A stretch of DNA of 64,000 nucleotides from assembly GCA_964383495.1 (NCBI GenBank), contig CAYLHG010000003.1, positions 62,001 through 126,000 on the forward strand, given 5' to 3'. Below the pieces are notes generated by a model. It was given only the letters and a program-made list of their open reading frames with translations. It ran no database searches and was not told where the DNA came from. Shown one piece after another: positions 1 through 7,675 of the stretch (position 1 is the stretch's first letter; every line of letters starts with the position of its first letter). The position numbers were made by a program, and so were the translations under genes. The DNA comes from CAWKDC01 sp964383495 (GTDB taxonomy: Bacteria > Pseudomonadota > Gammaproteobacteria > JABCZS01).

Positions 1-789
1 TTCGACCCACTCATTATGCGCGGAATTGAGCTGAAATATATCCCAAGTATTCTCACCATCTTTCACAAATAACAATGTTTCAAGCGCTCCATTGACAGTG
101 ACTTGTGTGATCACAGTAGGTGCCTGGTATTTAGAAGTCGGCACAGTGACATCTTTACAAGAGAGCAAATCTGTATTGGTACTCTTGGGTGTGCACCGTG
201 ATGAAGAAAAAGGCATTGCAGATGTTTTTTTCTCGTTTTTTTCATAATATGCTAACAAAACAGCACCATCAACAACAGCAGCAGATAAGTGATCAAATTC
301 TTTATGGCCTTTTATTCCCAACTCTTTGAAAGAGCGATCACCTGATCTTTCTTCAGTATGAGCAATCAAATCTTCTACATTTTCAAAAGAATTGTAGATA
401 AGATCTCTTCCATCATTTTTTTCCCTCTCTCTACCAAATAAATACAACTTTCCGTCCAGCATCACAGGCGCTGGAGAAAATCCACCGGCTTTCATCACTT
501 CTTCTTTTAATACGTGCGGTTTATCCCATAATAAATTAGCGCCATTCTCACCGACTCCTCGAGAAACAATAAATCCTACTTTTTGGGAACTTCCTTTTAG
601 TCGATAAAAAACAACTAACACATCGTTGCCAATGCTATCTTTCATCACAATCGCATCTGGCCCTAAAGGAAGTTTCTTTTGGATTTCGCCATTACCACCC
701 ACGAGCCCACTCACCATAGGCGCATTTGATGCAAATAAGGGGAGTGCAATGATGCTACATACCCACAACAACAATAGTTTTTTAATCAT
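1..789 (-). CDS. Secreted beta-propeller-like protein, partial (paralog of the next gene)
   Basis: The C-terminal end runs off the left edge; 263 codons are visible. The protein starts with a signal peptide (Lys-rich start, Leu-rich core, ending near LFASNA). It aligns along its whole visible length with the gene upstream on the same strand: both carry LPLGPDAIVM or a close variant, VVFYRL, AGGFSPAPV, KLYLFGR, FEN-DLIAHT, LGIKGH and DHLSAA. The recurring pattern of a short hydrophobic strand followed by KLYLFG resembles blades of a beta-propeller or Kelch/lectin-like repeat, but no named family was recognised. The start ATG overlaps the stop of the upstream paralog by 8 bases, so the two are probably translationally coupled. 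Function is unknown; an extracytoplasmic location is inferred from the signal peptide. Confidence 0.75.
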   Translation of the reverse strand, partial: MIKKLLLLWVCSIIALPLFASNAPMVSGLVGGNGEIQKKLPLGPDAIVMKDSIGNDVLVVFYRLKGSSQKVGFIVSRGVGENGANLLWDKPHVLKEEVMKAGGFSPAPVMLDGKLYLFGREREKNDGRDLIYNSFENVEDLIAHTEERSGDRSFKELGIKGHKEFDHLSAAVVDGAVLLAYYEKNEKKTSAMPFSSSRCTPKSTNTDLLSCKDVTVPTSKYQAPTVITQVTVNGALETLLFVKDGENTWDIFQLNSAHNEWVE

Positions 790-1969
790 TTCCATTCCTC
801 TTTTCTTCATTAACCCAATAAAAAACTTCATCTGGAAACGAAATTGTAATAGGCTGCGGGCGAGGCCCGTTTGGTCCAGCGCCAACCCCGGTTTCTTGCT
901 GATCCGGTATATTTCTTAAATAAAAGATATAAATGCGATCATGATATACGATTGGCTTAACAACCTCTGCTGTCATTAATAAGTTTCCTTCAGGGTCGTG
1001 CAATTTGATAGGCTTACTCCATACTACTGGCTCAGACGGCGATGCTTCATCATGGACCGGCTCTTTTGTCACCACAGACGCTTTTGTCATCATGATAGGT
1101 GCTGATTTTTTATCTTCTTTATAATATAAATACAATTCGTGATTAAAGCTCACCGCGCCCACAGGCATTTCAGGCGGCAAATTTAATTTTGCGGAACTCT
1201 GAAAATTCATCCATGTATTTTGGTGCTCATCATAATGATGCACCCCTAAATATTTATCATCCCGCATTAACCACAACACTGCTGTGCTGTCATCAGGAAA
1301 AGAAATGGGAACAAGTTCTGCAGGCTGCTTGTGTTTGTGACTCTCCACTAACACGTGCTGGCACGATAATAAAGCACTATTTTGTTTGGGCTCACAACGC
1401 AAAGAAGAGGGCACTGTTTTTCCGTTTTTTTTAGTCTCGTGTTTCGCATGATAAGCCAACAAAATTGCATCATCTCCTGGCACTGCAGCTGCAGAGAGAT
1501 GATCGTGGTCCTGATGTCCCTTTATACCTAAATCTTGGAAAGGGCGATCTTTATCTCCATCAGTAGTATGAGCAATCAAATCATCTAAATTTTCAAAATA
1601 ATTATAAATAAAATGTCTGCCATCTCCATGAGTGCGATTGCGGCCAAATAAATACAATTTATTATTCAACAACACTGGCGCAGGTGAAAAACCACCTGCC
1701 ATCATCACTGTTGATTTGATCGTATACGGGGCGTCATCCCATATTAATTTTGCAGAATCAGCCTGAGCCCGCCCCACCACAAAAGCTGCGCGCTGCGAAT
1801 CGCCTTGTAGCCGGTAAAAAACAACCACAACGTCTTGACCTGAGCTGTCTTGCATGACGATCGCATCAGGGCCCAGGGGAATATCTTGTATGCCTAATTG
1901 GCCTTCCGTTACCGCAAAAGCCGGCAAGAATACTAACCAAATAACCCATGTGATAACTAATTGTCTCAT
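782..1969 (-). CDS. Secreted beta-propeller-like protein, full-length paralog
   Basis: A 395-residue protein. The ATG at 1969 is preferred over an upstream in-frame ATG at 2008 because it places a signal peptide (WVIWLVFLPAFA) at the N terminus. Motifs of similar shape recur: PVLLNNKLYLFGR (about residue 105), VSFNHELYLYYKE (about 290) and PIVYHDRIYIFYL (about 355). Each is a beta hairpin with a hydrophobic-x-aromatic core, as in propeller blades. The C-terminal 30 residues are Pro/Gly-rich then charged. It is the upstream member of a tandem duplication. I do not recognise a named family; a sugar-binding or host-facing role would be a guess. No enzyme motif is visible. Confidence 0.75.
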   Translation of the reverse strand: MRQLVITWVIWLVFLPAFAVTEGQLGIQDIPLGPDAIVMQDSSGQDVVVVFYRLQGDSQRAAFVVGRAQADSAKLIWDDAPYTIKSTVMMAGGFSPAPVLLNNKLYLFGRNRTHGDGRHFIYNYFENLDDLIAHTTDGDKDRPFQDLGIKGHQDHDHLSAAAVPGDDAILLAYHAKHETKKNGKTVPSSLRCEPKQNSALLSCQHVLVESHKHKQPAELVPISFPDDSTAVLWLMRDDKYLGVHHYDEHQNTWMNFQSSAKLNLPPEMPVGAVSFNHELYLYYKEDKKSAPIMMTKASVVTKEPVHDEASPSEPVVWSKPIKLHDPEGNLLMTAEVVKPIVYHDRIYIFYLRNIPDQQETGVGAGPNGPRPQPITISFPDEVFYWVNEEKRNGND

Positions 1970-2136
1970 TTTCCACAACCTTAGAATACCCAAAACTTCT
2001 TCAAGCATAAAGGAATCTTATGCAAATGTCCATGATATTAATTTTTCGTTAATCACATCACGGCTAACTCGTTAATATTTGAACCAGATAAAGCAGACTA
2101 ACTAGCTAATTTTAACCTACCAAGCGGTTTAAACTA

Positions 2137-2166
2137 TTTCTTAAAGCAACAAGATATGGATATAAT
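2137..2166 (+). promoter_or_regulatory. Probable sigma-70 promoter of the GH3 gene
   Basis: A perfect TATAAT lies at 2161-2166. A weak TTCTTA -35 at 2138-2143 sits 17 bases upstream. The predicted transcript start is about 25 bases before the GH3 start codon. Confidence 0.45.
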
Positions 2167-2198
2167 ACAGAAACCCGTTGCATGTAAGGATCTTGAAT

Positions 2199-4382
2199 AT
2201 GGCAATACCATTATTCTCACGCATCTCCATCCTATCCCTACTCGGGTTTACTAGCCTGGCCTGTCAGGGGAAACCGCTTGCTTGGTACGAAACCTGGCCC
2301 ACGCTTCCTTCCCCAATCACCGTTCCTGCAGAGAAAAGCTTTGTAGAGCAACGCATTGCGCAAATGAGTGTGGAAGAAAAAATAGCACAAATGTTGATGG
2401 TGGAGCATAATGCTGTCACGCCTGAAACCGCTTCTGCATATAAACTGGGTGCGATGTTACACGCTGGCGGGCAAGCAACGTTTCATATACATGGGAAAAA
2501 CGCTGTTTCCCTTAAATGCCGAACAGCTACCTATTTGAGCTTGAGTTGTTGGGGTGAATTGGCAGATGCCTATTGGGACGCATCCATGAAGGCATTATGG
2601 CATAACAATGCCGCTCCCATTCCTATATTATGGGGAACAGATGCCATGCACGGGGCAGGCGCTATTCACGGTGCAACACTTTTTCCGCATAATATTGGAT
2701 TAGGCGCAGCATTAGTAGGTAACCCGAAAAATCTTATGTTGCTTGAACAAATGTATGAAGCAACCCGCGAACAGGTGGCACTGCAAGGATTTCGGCAAAT
2801 TTTTGGGCCAACAGTGACCGTGGCACGCAACACTCATTGGGGCCGCACTTACGAAAGCCTCTCTGAAAATCCTATTATTCAATACGAATCTACACCTTTT
2901 GCTGTAGTAGGTATACAAAAACCATGGACAGATACTAACGGCAATCCCCAACGCATCGCAGCTACATTGAAACATTTTGTAGGGGATGGTGGAACAACCA
3001 CTGGAACAGGTTATGTCACCAAAGCAATTGACGCTGGCTTTGACCCCACAGATACCGTTTATACATATCCTCGCACTGATCGCGGTTTAAATGAATATAG
3101 TGAAGAAATGTTGATCAATTTACACGCGCCGGGTTATTTTTCGGGGATTACTACAGGCGCAATGAGCGTCATGGTTTCTCTGAGCAGTTGGCAAAACGGA
3201 AAATTACATGCTGATCATTATTTGATCCAAGAAATATTAAAAGATCGCTTACAATTTGATGGTATTGTTGTGACTGATTGGGAAGGGTTTGCGGCAGTAG
3301 AAGGCTGCTCGGTGAATGATTGCCCCGCAGCGATTAATGCTGGCATTGATTTATTCATGTTTGGTTTTGATAAACCTAATGCATGGAAAAATTTCTACAA
3401 CAACACCATACAACATATTTCAACTGGTCATATTTCCATGGATCGCATTGATGATGCCGTGCGCCGTATTTTACGTGTGAAATATCGACTGGGTTTTTTT
3501 GCGGAAAATTCATCTTATAAACCCTCGCAAACTTACTCCGCGTTTGGTTATGCTTCTATTGATGATGCTCAAAAATCACTTAACAAATGGAAAAATTTTG
3601 CTAAAATATTAGCAGAAAAATCCATGGTATTAATGAAAAACAACGAGCAAACTTTGCCATTAGCAACAACACAATTCACTGAAGAAACACCTTTGTTGGT
3701 TGCAGGAAATGCGCTCAACAGCCCCGCAATGCAGGTCGGCGGCTGGAGTTTATATTGGCAAGGCTTTAAACGATCAGATAACAACCCTTTCTACAATAAA
3801 GCAGATTATCCTCAAACCATTACGGTATTGGATGCGCTGGAAAATAAAAACATTGCCATTTGCGAATATGAAAAAAATACTGCTTGTGCTGTCAAAGCTA
3901 AAACAGCACTGGTTGTCATGGGAGAACATCCTTACGCAGAATGGTATGGCGATATTCATACCGGCGATGTAAAAGGCGGGAGGCAAACCATTGCCTATAA
4001 AACCATTCGTGAAGAATATGCTGCAAATGAACAATTGGTAAAAGATTTAAAGCAAAAAGGGTACAAAGTAATCACTGTATTTTTCTCAGGGCGTCCGCTA
4101 GTGGTTGATGCGCTAAACAACAGCGATGCTTTTATAGCAGGCTTTATCCCAGGCAGTGAAGGCGGCCCGGCTGTGGCCGACTTATTATTTGGAAAAACTT
4201 CTTTTGAAGGTCGCTTACCTTTTGCTTGGCCCACTCGCGTAGAAGATACAGCAATATTTCATGGAAAACCCAGTCATTTTCCAGGTGATAATGAAGCTTG
4301 GCTGAATGCACTGAGCAAAGAAAAGGCAATAGAAGTATTGGTGGGGCCAGAGCATCCGTATCCATATGGATCCGGCTTATAA
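2199..4382 (+). CDS. Exported glycoside hydrolase family 3 (beta-glucosidase-like)
   Basis: A 727-residue GH3 enzyme of the ExoP/barley-exoglucanase type that would remove beta-linked glucose or related sugars from glycan ends. The N-terminal (beta/alpha)8 domain carries WGTDAMHGA, FGPTVTVARN and KHFVGDGGT, which are GH3 landmarks. The catalytic nucleophile is Asp360 in GIVVTDWEGF. The C-terminal sandwich domain ends with GSEGGPAVADLLFG and GRLPFAWP. A signal peptide precedes a Cys (GFTSLAC); the lipobox is poor, so periplasmic or lipoprotein fate is uncertain. ATG 2199 is chosen over an upstream TTG because TAAGGA lies 8 bases ahead. It is monocistronic and converges on the toxin-antitoxin pair. 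Exact substrate cannot be told. No other carbohydrate-use gene is adjacent. Confidence 0.9.
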   Translation: MAIPLFSRISILSLLGFTSLACQGKPLAWYETWPTLPSPITVPAEKSFVEQRIAQMSVEEKIAQMLMVEHNAVTPETASAYKLGAMLHAGGQATFHIHGKNAVSLKCRTATYLSLSCWGELADAYWDASMKALWHNNAAPIPILWGTDAMHGAGAIHGATLFPHNIGLGAALVGNPKNLMLLEQMYEATREQVALQGFRQIFGPTVTVARNTHWGRTYESLSENPIIQYESTPFAVVGIQKPWTDTNGNPQRIAATLKHFVGDGGTTTGTGYVTKAIDAGFDPTDTVYTYPRTDRGLNEYSEEMLINLHAPGYFSGITTGAMSVMVSLSSWQNGKLHADHYLIQEILKDRLQFDGIVVTDWEGFAAVEGCSVNDCPAAINAGIDLFMFGFDKPNAWKNFYNNTIQHISTGHISMDRIDDAVRRILRVKYRLGFFAENSSYKPSQTYSAFGYASIDDAQKSLNKWKNFAKILAEKSMVLMKNNEQTLPLATTQFTEETPLLVAGNALNSPAMQVGGWSLYWQGFKRSDNNPFYNKADYPQTITVLDALENKNIAICEYEKNTACAVKAKTALVVMGEHPYAEWYGDIHTGDVKGGRQTIAYKTIREEYAANEQLVKDLKQKGYKVITVFFSGRPLVVDALNNSDAFIAGFIPGSEGGPAVADLLFGKTSFEGRLPFAWPTRVEDTAIFHGKPSHFPGDNEAWLNALSKEKAIEVLVGPEHPYPYGSGL

Positions 4383-4385
4383 ATA

Positions 4386-4808
4386 TTAAGGGATATCTTC
4401 TATCCAAATCATTAGCTTCGCCAAAGGCGTATCTTGCAATATATTAAATAATTTTTGATCAGCAGTTACCAGCAAACATTCTTCTTTTAACGCCAAAGCA
4501 ACATACAGTGCATCATAGAAAGTGCACTGATATGTTATTGCTATTTGCCATGCATCATTCAGCAATAGTTCAATAGCACAGCTCTCGAGGGGTAGACGTT
4601 GAAAATCTGATAAGATTTGACATGCGTCCTCTTTAGATATTTCTTTGAAACGCTGCTTTTTCCAAAGAATATTCCCTATCTCAGCAAAAAGCAAATTTGG
4701 CACTAATAATTTAGTGTTTTTTTTCCACAAATTTTGTGCATGTAAAGTGTAATTTTCTGGAATAAACCATTTAATAGCAACACATGCGTCGACTACTACT
4801 GTTTTCAC
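4386..4808 (-). CDS. vapC: PIN-domain toxin ribonuclease (VapC/FitB type)
   Basis: A 140-residue single PIN domain. The metal-binding acidic residues expected of the family are present: Asp7 in VVVDACVAIKW, Glu43 in FAEIGN, Asp99 in TFYDALYVALA and Asp117 in LVTADQKL. VapC toxins cleave RNA, often tRNA, when their antitoxin is degraded. The start codon overlaps the antitoxin stop (4805-4808), the usual coupling in these operons. All catalytic acids are intact, so it is probably active. The RNA target is not predictable from sequence. Confidence 0.88.
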   Translation of the reverse strand: MKTVVVDACVAIKWFIPENYTLHAQNLWKKNTKLLVPNLLFAEIGNILWKKQRFKEISKEDACQILSDFQRLPLESCAIELLLNDAWQIAITYQCTFYDALYVALALKEECLLVTADQKLFNILQDTPLAKLMIWIEDIP

Positions 4809-5038
4809 CGGGTATCTCTATCCTCTCGCACTAATGAAGCACTGTCACTAAACGCCCCTCCCGATAAACGTTGCTGCCAAGCAGCGCTTATTTTTGCAGC
4901 GTCAGCAAAAGACACTTTGGTAGCAGTTTCAATAATGCATTTTAACTCCCCCTGCAATGATCGATGATGCTTTTTTGCTAATAATTTCAAAGAGTTAATC
5001 GTGCTGCTGTCTAAGTTACGAATGAGCAAATCAGGCAT
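4805..5038 (-). CDS. FitA/VapB-type ribbon-helix-helix antitoxin
   Basis: A 77-residue protein starting MPDLLIRNLD, the short beta strand typical of FitA-like Arc/MetJ DNA-binding proteins, followed by two helices (STINSLKLLAKKHHRSLQGE). The acidic C-terminal tail (residues about 45-77) would cap the partner PIN toxin. The start at 5038 is chosen because AAGGAG sits 5 bases upstream; an in-frame ATG at 5059 has no such site. As in known FitAB systems, the dimer and toxin complex probably repress their own promoter, and a short palindrome lies just upstream. Confidence 0.82.
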   Translation of the reverse strand: MPDLLIRNLDSSTINSLKLLAKKHHRSLQGELKCIIETATKVSFADAAKISAAWQQRLSGGAFSDSASLVREDRDTR

Positions 5039-5053
5039 ATTTTCTCCTTTTGA

Positions 5054-5066
5054 TATCATAATGATA
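5054..5066. promoter_or_regulatory. Palindromic candidate operator of the toxin-antitoxin operon
   Basis: TATCATAATGATA is a perfect inverted repeat with 6-base arms and one central base. It lies 16-28 bases upstream of the antitoxin start, overlapping a possible -10 (TATGAT on the minus strand). Autoregulation by the antitoxin is inferred from the family. Confidence 0.45.
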
Positions 5067-5074
5067 GCATATTT

Positions 5075-5632
5075 TTAAGAAAAGCCAATACACCCCTCAT
5101 GCGCCAGCAACCATTTTTTGCGGTCTAGCCCACTAGAATATCCGCCCAACGTCCCATTACCCTGAATCACACGATGGCACGGCACAATAATGGTCAATCG
5201 GTTCGCACCGTTTGCATTTCCCAGCGCACGGCTTGCACCCGGTTTCCCTGCAATATTTGCTACCTCAGCGTAACTGCGTGTTTCACCGCACGGAATTGTT
5301 TGCAACGCACGCCAAGTCGCTTGTTGGAAATCTGTCCCTAATAAACGGACCGGTGTTTTAAAAACACGCAACATGCCTGCAAAATACTCTGCCAACTCTT
5401 GCTGAATTTGATGCAACGGCGCTGTAACTTCTGTGCCCAGCGTAAACGGTGTATGTTTTTGCAATTTTTTTATTTCTTTTTCAAACTTTTTACTTTCTTT
5501 AAATTCCAATAATATCAACGCATCTTTATCTGCAATGGCAAACATATCGCCTAATGGAGTTTGAATTTGTACTGAGGAAAATGTGCAGGCTGTGGATGGA
5601 ATTCTATCATTTTGCGTAAGTCCTACATTCAT
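5075..5632 (-). CDS. ogt: Methylated-DNA--protein-cysteine methyltransferase
   Basis: A 185-residue O6-alkylguanine-DNA alkyltransferase. It transfers the alkyl group from O6-methylguanine irreversibly to its own cysteine. The acceptor is Cys152 in the IIVPCHRVI motif, preceded by the DNA-binding RALGNANGAN segment (helix-turn-helix with the arginine finger) and followed by GGYSSGLDRKKWLL. The N-terminal 90 residues form the Ogt/MGMT alpha-beta domain. No AdaA-like Cys4 regulatory domain is fused. AAAGGAG precedes the ATG. It reads in the same direction as the toxin-antitoxin pair but is downstream of neither promoter. Confidence 0.92.
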   Translation of the reverse strand: MNVGLTQNDRIPSTACTFSSVQIQTPLGDMFAIADKDALILLEFKESKKFEKEIKKLQKHTPFTLGTEVTAPLHQIQQELAEYFAGMLRVFKTPVRLLGTDFQQATWRALQTIPCGETRSYAEVANIAGKPGASRALGNANGANRLTIIVPCHRVIQGNGTLGGYSSGLDRKKWLLAHEGCIGFS

Positions 5633-5955
5633 AATGACTCCTTTAATAAAAATTTAGACAAAGGAACAACAAGTATTTCATGAAAAAATTATTCTTCTGA
5701 GCAGTTCCAAAGAATTATACCATTAAAATAATGTTGAATCTGCTTTAAATCTGTTGATCGTAATTGAGTAGTCCATTTCACTTCTATAAGTAGCCTCCAT
5801 GCATCAAATATTCATTAAGAAACGACATCAATTCTGAATGAGCTTGAGTATAAAGTTTATTATTAATGAAAAGATCTGCTTTCTGGATCGAATCACATAA
5901 TTGTTTTAAAAGAATAAATGTCTAATGCTACATTTTGTCTCTTAATATTAAGTAT
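5633..5955. other. Gene-poor spacer with a possible coding fragment
   Basis: No complete gene is visible. On the minus strand a frame of about 46 codons without a start (5784-5921) reads like protein, with segments such as DLFINNKLYTQ and FLNEYLMHGGYL before a stop. It may be the tail of a decayed gene. The left part holds one copy of a 64-base direct repeat (5703-5766). Confidence 0.3.
5703..5766 (+). repeat. Direct repeat, copy 1 of 2
   Basis: A 64-base segment beginning AGTTCCAAAGAAT and ending TTGATCGTAATTG. It matches the segment at 6706-6770 in the same orientation with about eight mismatches and a one-base gap. The copies flank the YajG-like gene, one on each side. Confidence 0.7.
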
Positions 5956-6570
5956 TTATTTATTCAACGAGGAGTAAAAAGTATTTGAACTTTGTAATTG
6001 ATGCATTGCATTCGTAATCGAAGTATTAAATGCTTTTTTAACAGCGGTATTTATGCTCGTAAATGCCATTGACTCAGCACGCGCTTTTCCGCTGATATTT
6101 TGTTGCCATAATATTTCGCCCGTATTTTCATTAACCAATTGCAAATTGATCTGCGTGCTTGCATAAACAAGCGTACTGATATCGCCTGCAACAAATGTTA
6201 ATTCCACTTCTTCTAGTATTGATTCTAATTTATAGCGTGCAGAGCTCTGGTTTACTTGGTAGCCCACTTGACTTAAGCTTTCATGCAACGCTTGATTCAC
6301 CACATCTGCCACTGGTTTTTCAGCCGAATAAGTGCCTGATGTTTGCATCTGATACATATTCTTTTTATGTGCGATAACTGTTGGATCGCTCATAGCACGA
6401 TTATCTTGTGTTTCAGCGAGTTGTAACGCCACATGTTTTTGCGAAAACCGAGCATTTTCGCTAGGTGCTGGCATTTGATAGTTCAGCGGCACGCTGGATT
6501 GCATTGCGACACAACCTACCAATAAAAACGCCATTATCCCGATGATTATCAATCTAATTGATTTTTTCAT
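5956..6570 (-). CDS. YajG-like lipoprotein
   Basis: A 204-residue predicted lipoprotein: a signal sequence ends in the lipobox LVGC, so Cys20 would be lipidated. The rest has the layout of YajG-family lipoproteins: an early beta strand around HVALQLAETQDNR, a helix with ADVVNQALHESLSQVGYQV, then paired strands and a final helix (INTAVKKAFNTSITNAM). The family has no firmly established biochemical function. The start at 6570 (MKKSIRL) is preferred over 6585. It stands alone, bracketed by the two copies of a 64-base direct repeat. Family assignment is by fold pattern rather than a strong motif and is moderate. Confidence 0.6.
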   Translation of the reverse strand: MKKSIRLIIIGIMAFLLVGCVAMQSSVPLNYQMPAPSENARFSQKHVALQLAETQDNRAMSDPTVIAHKKNMYQMQTSGTYSAEKPVADVVNQALHESLSQVGYQVNQSSARYKLESILEEVELTFVAGDISTLVYASTQINLQLVNENTGEILWQQNISGKARAESMAFTSINTAVKKAFNTSITNAMHQLQSSNTFYSSLNK

Positions 6571-6901
6571 TATAAAAACTCCCAATTATTTGGAATAAAA
6601 TGTTAAGCCTGACCCCACTGTGCTACTTAAAGAATACCATATGATGCCACAGTTAACACTCACTTTATTTCAAGAGGCAAAAGGCGACGAAAAAGCGCAG
6701 CATAAAGTTCCAAAGAATCGTACCATTAAAATAATAACTGGATCTGCCTTAAATCTATTGATCGTAATTGCCCCAGCCTTGAAACACACAGCCAAGCACG
6801 CTAGAACGAACCATTTATTTAGGGCATTGTAACCTTAGAAGATCTCTTTGCATAAACGTGCTCAATGAATTACACTCTATACCAATATCAAGGAGCTTTT
6901 G
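6571..6901. other. Spacer between lipoprotein and cytochrome b561 genes
   Basis: A 331-base stretch with no convincing gene. It holds the promoter side of the leftward lipoprotein gene, the second direct-repeat copy, and the ribosome-binding site (AAGGAG, 6889-6894) of the b561 gene. A 70-codon rightward frame (6620-6832) spans the repeat but has no recognisable domain. Confidence 0.5.
6706..6770 (+). repeat. Direct repeat, copy 2 of 2
   Basis: A 65-base copy of the segment at 5703-5766, same orientation. It shares ACCATTAAAATAAT and TTAAATCT-TTGATCGTAATTG with copy 1. No inverted ends or target-site duplications are visible, so a mobile origin is not shown. Confidence 0.7.
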
Positions 6902-7426
6902 ATGAAATACCCTCTACCCATGAGAATTATCCACTGGACAATGTCGATCATTATTTTATGTTTACTCACGGTGGGTCTTTACATGGCGAGCTTGCCCACC
7001 GACGCACCGCATAAATACGATTGGTATTTTTGGCATAAATCTTTTGGTATGTTAATTTTAGGATTAGTATGTCTGCGCATATTAGTGCGCCATAAAAGCA
7101 CTGTTCCACCACCTGCGCCGGGCTTAACAGCATTTGAACACCGTGCTGGAAGATTAAGTCATTATCTTTTATACGCTTTGATGATCCTCATTCCATTATG
7201 CGGCTATATTATGTCGGCTTCTTATACGGAAGGAACGGGTGTTTCATTTTTTGGGTTATTCACATTCCCTGATCTTGTGCCCAAAAACGATCATTTCTCC
7301 AGTACTTTTCGTACCCTCCATAAGGTATTTGCATTTACATTAATAGGTGTGCTTGTCATCCACCTGGGCGCGGTTCTTAAACACCGTTTTTATGATAAGA
7401 AAGACGTGCTTAAGCGAATGCTGTGA
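6902..7426 (+). CDS. Cytochrome b561 family membrane protein
   Basis: A 174-residue protein with four membrane helices, of the bacterial b561 (CybB/YceJ) family. These proteins bind two b-type hemes with histidines in the helices and move electrons between quinol and acceptors. Candidate heme ligands are His11 (RIIHW), the His of FWHKSFG, the His of RLSHYLLY and the His of RTLHKVFAF. The C terminus is basic (HRFYDKKDVLKRML), placing it in the cytoplasm. The ATG at 6902 has AAGGAG 7 bases upstream; the preceding TTG is not needed. It stands alone, so the redox partner is unknown. Confidence 0.88.
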   Translation: MKYPLPMRIIHWTMSIIILCLLTVGLYMASLPTDAPHKYDWYFWHKSFGMLILGLVCLRILVRHKSTVPPPAPGLTAFEHRAGRLSHYLLYALMILIPLCGYIMSASYTEGTGVSFFGLFTFPDLVPKNDHFSSTFRTLHKVFAFTLIGVLVIHLGAVLKHRFYDKKDVLKRML

Positions 7427-7675
7427 AGATAGGCTCTGGGGCGTGCCTCTGGGGCCGTTGACATTCCGCCCCCTCTTTGGAAAAACCCCAGCCCCTCCAT
7501 TTACAAGCCTGCTGCGCATGCAGCTTTCTCATTACAGTTATGAGCGCTGGTACAGGCTAAACAACCCTCCACCTGTACGAAACAAATTAACCCTCTCCGA
7601 CACAAATGCCGGCACTTCATTATCCGTCAACACCCAGTACCAACAGCTGGTAGTGAACTAATCAATTAACTTTAA

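Noticed and set aside
6620..6832. A 70-codon rightward open frame in the spacer before cytochrome b561
   Set aside because: It spans a direct-repeat copy, has no domain and no good ribosome-binding site; treated as chance.
7347..7661. A rightward open frame running past the cytochrome b561 stop in another phase
   Set aside because: Its first part is a shadow of the b561 gene and the rest has no recognisable protein pattern.
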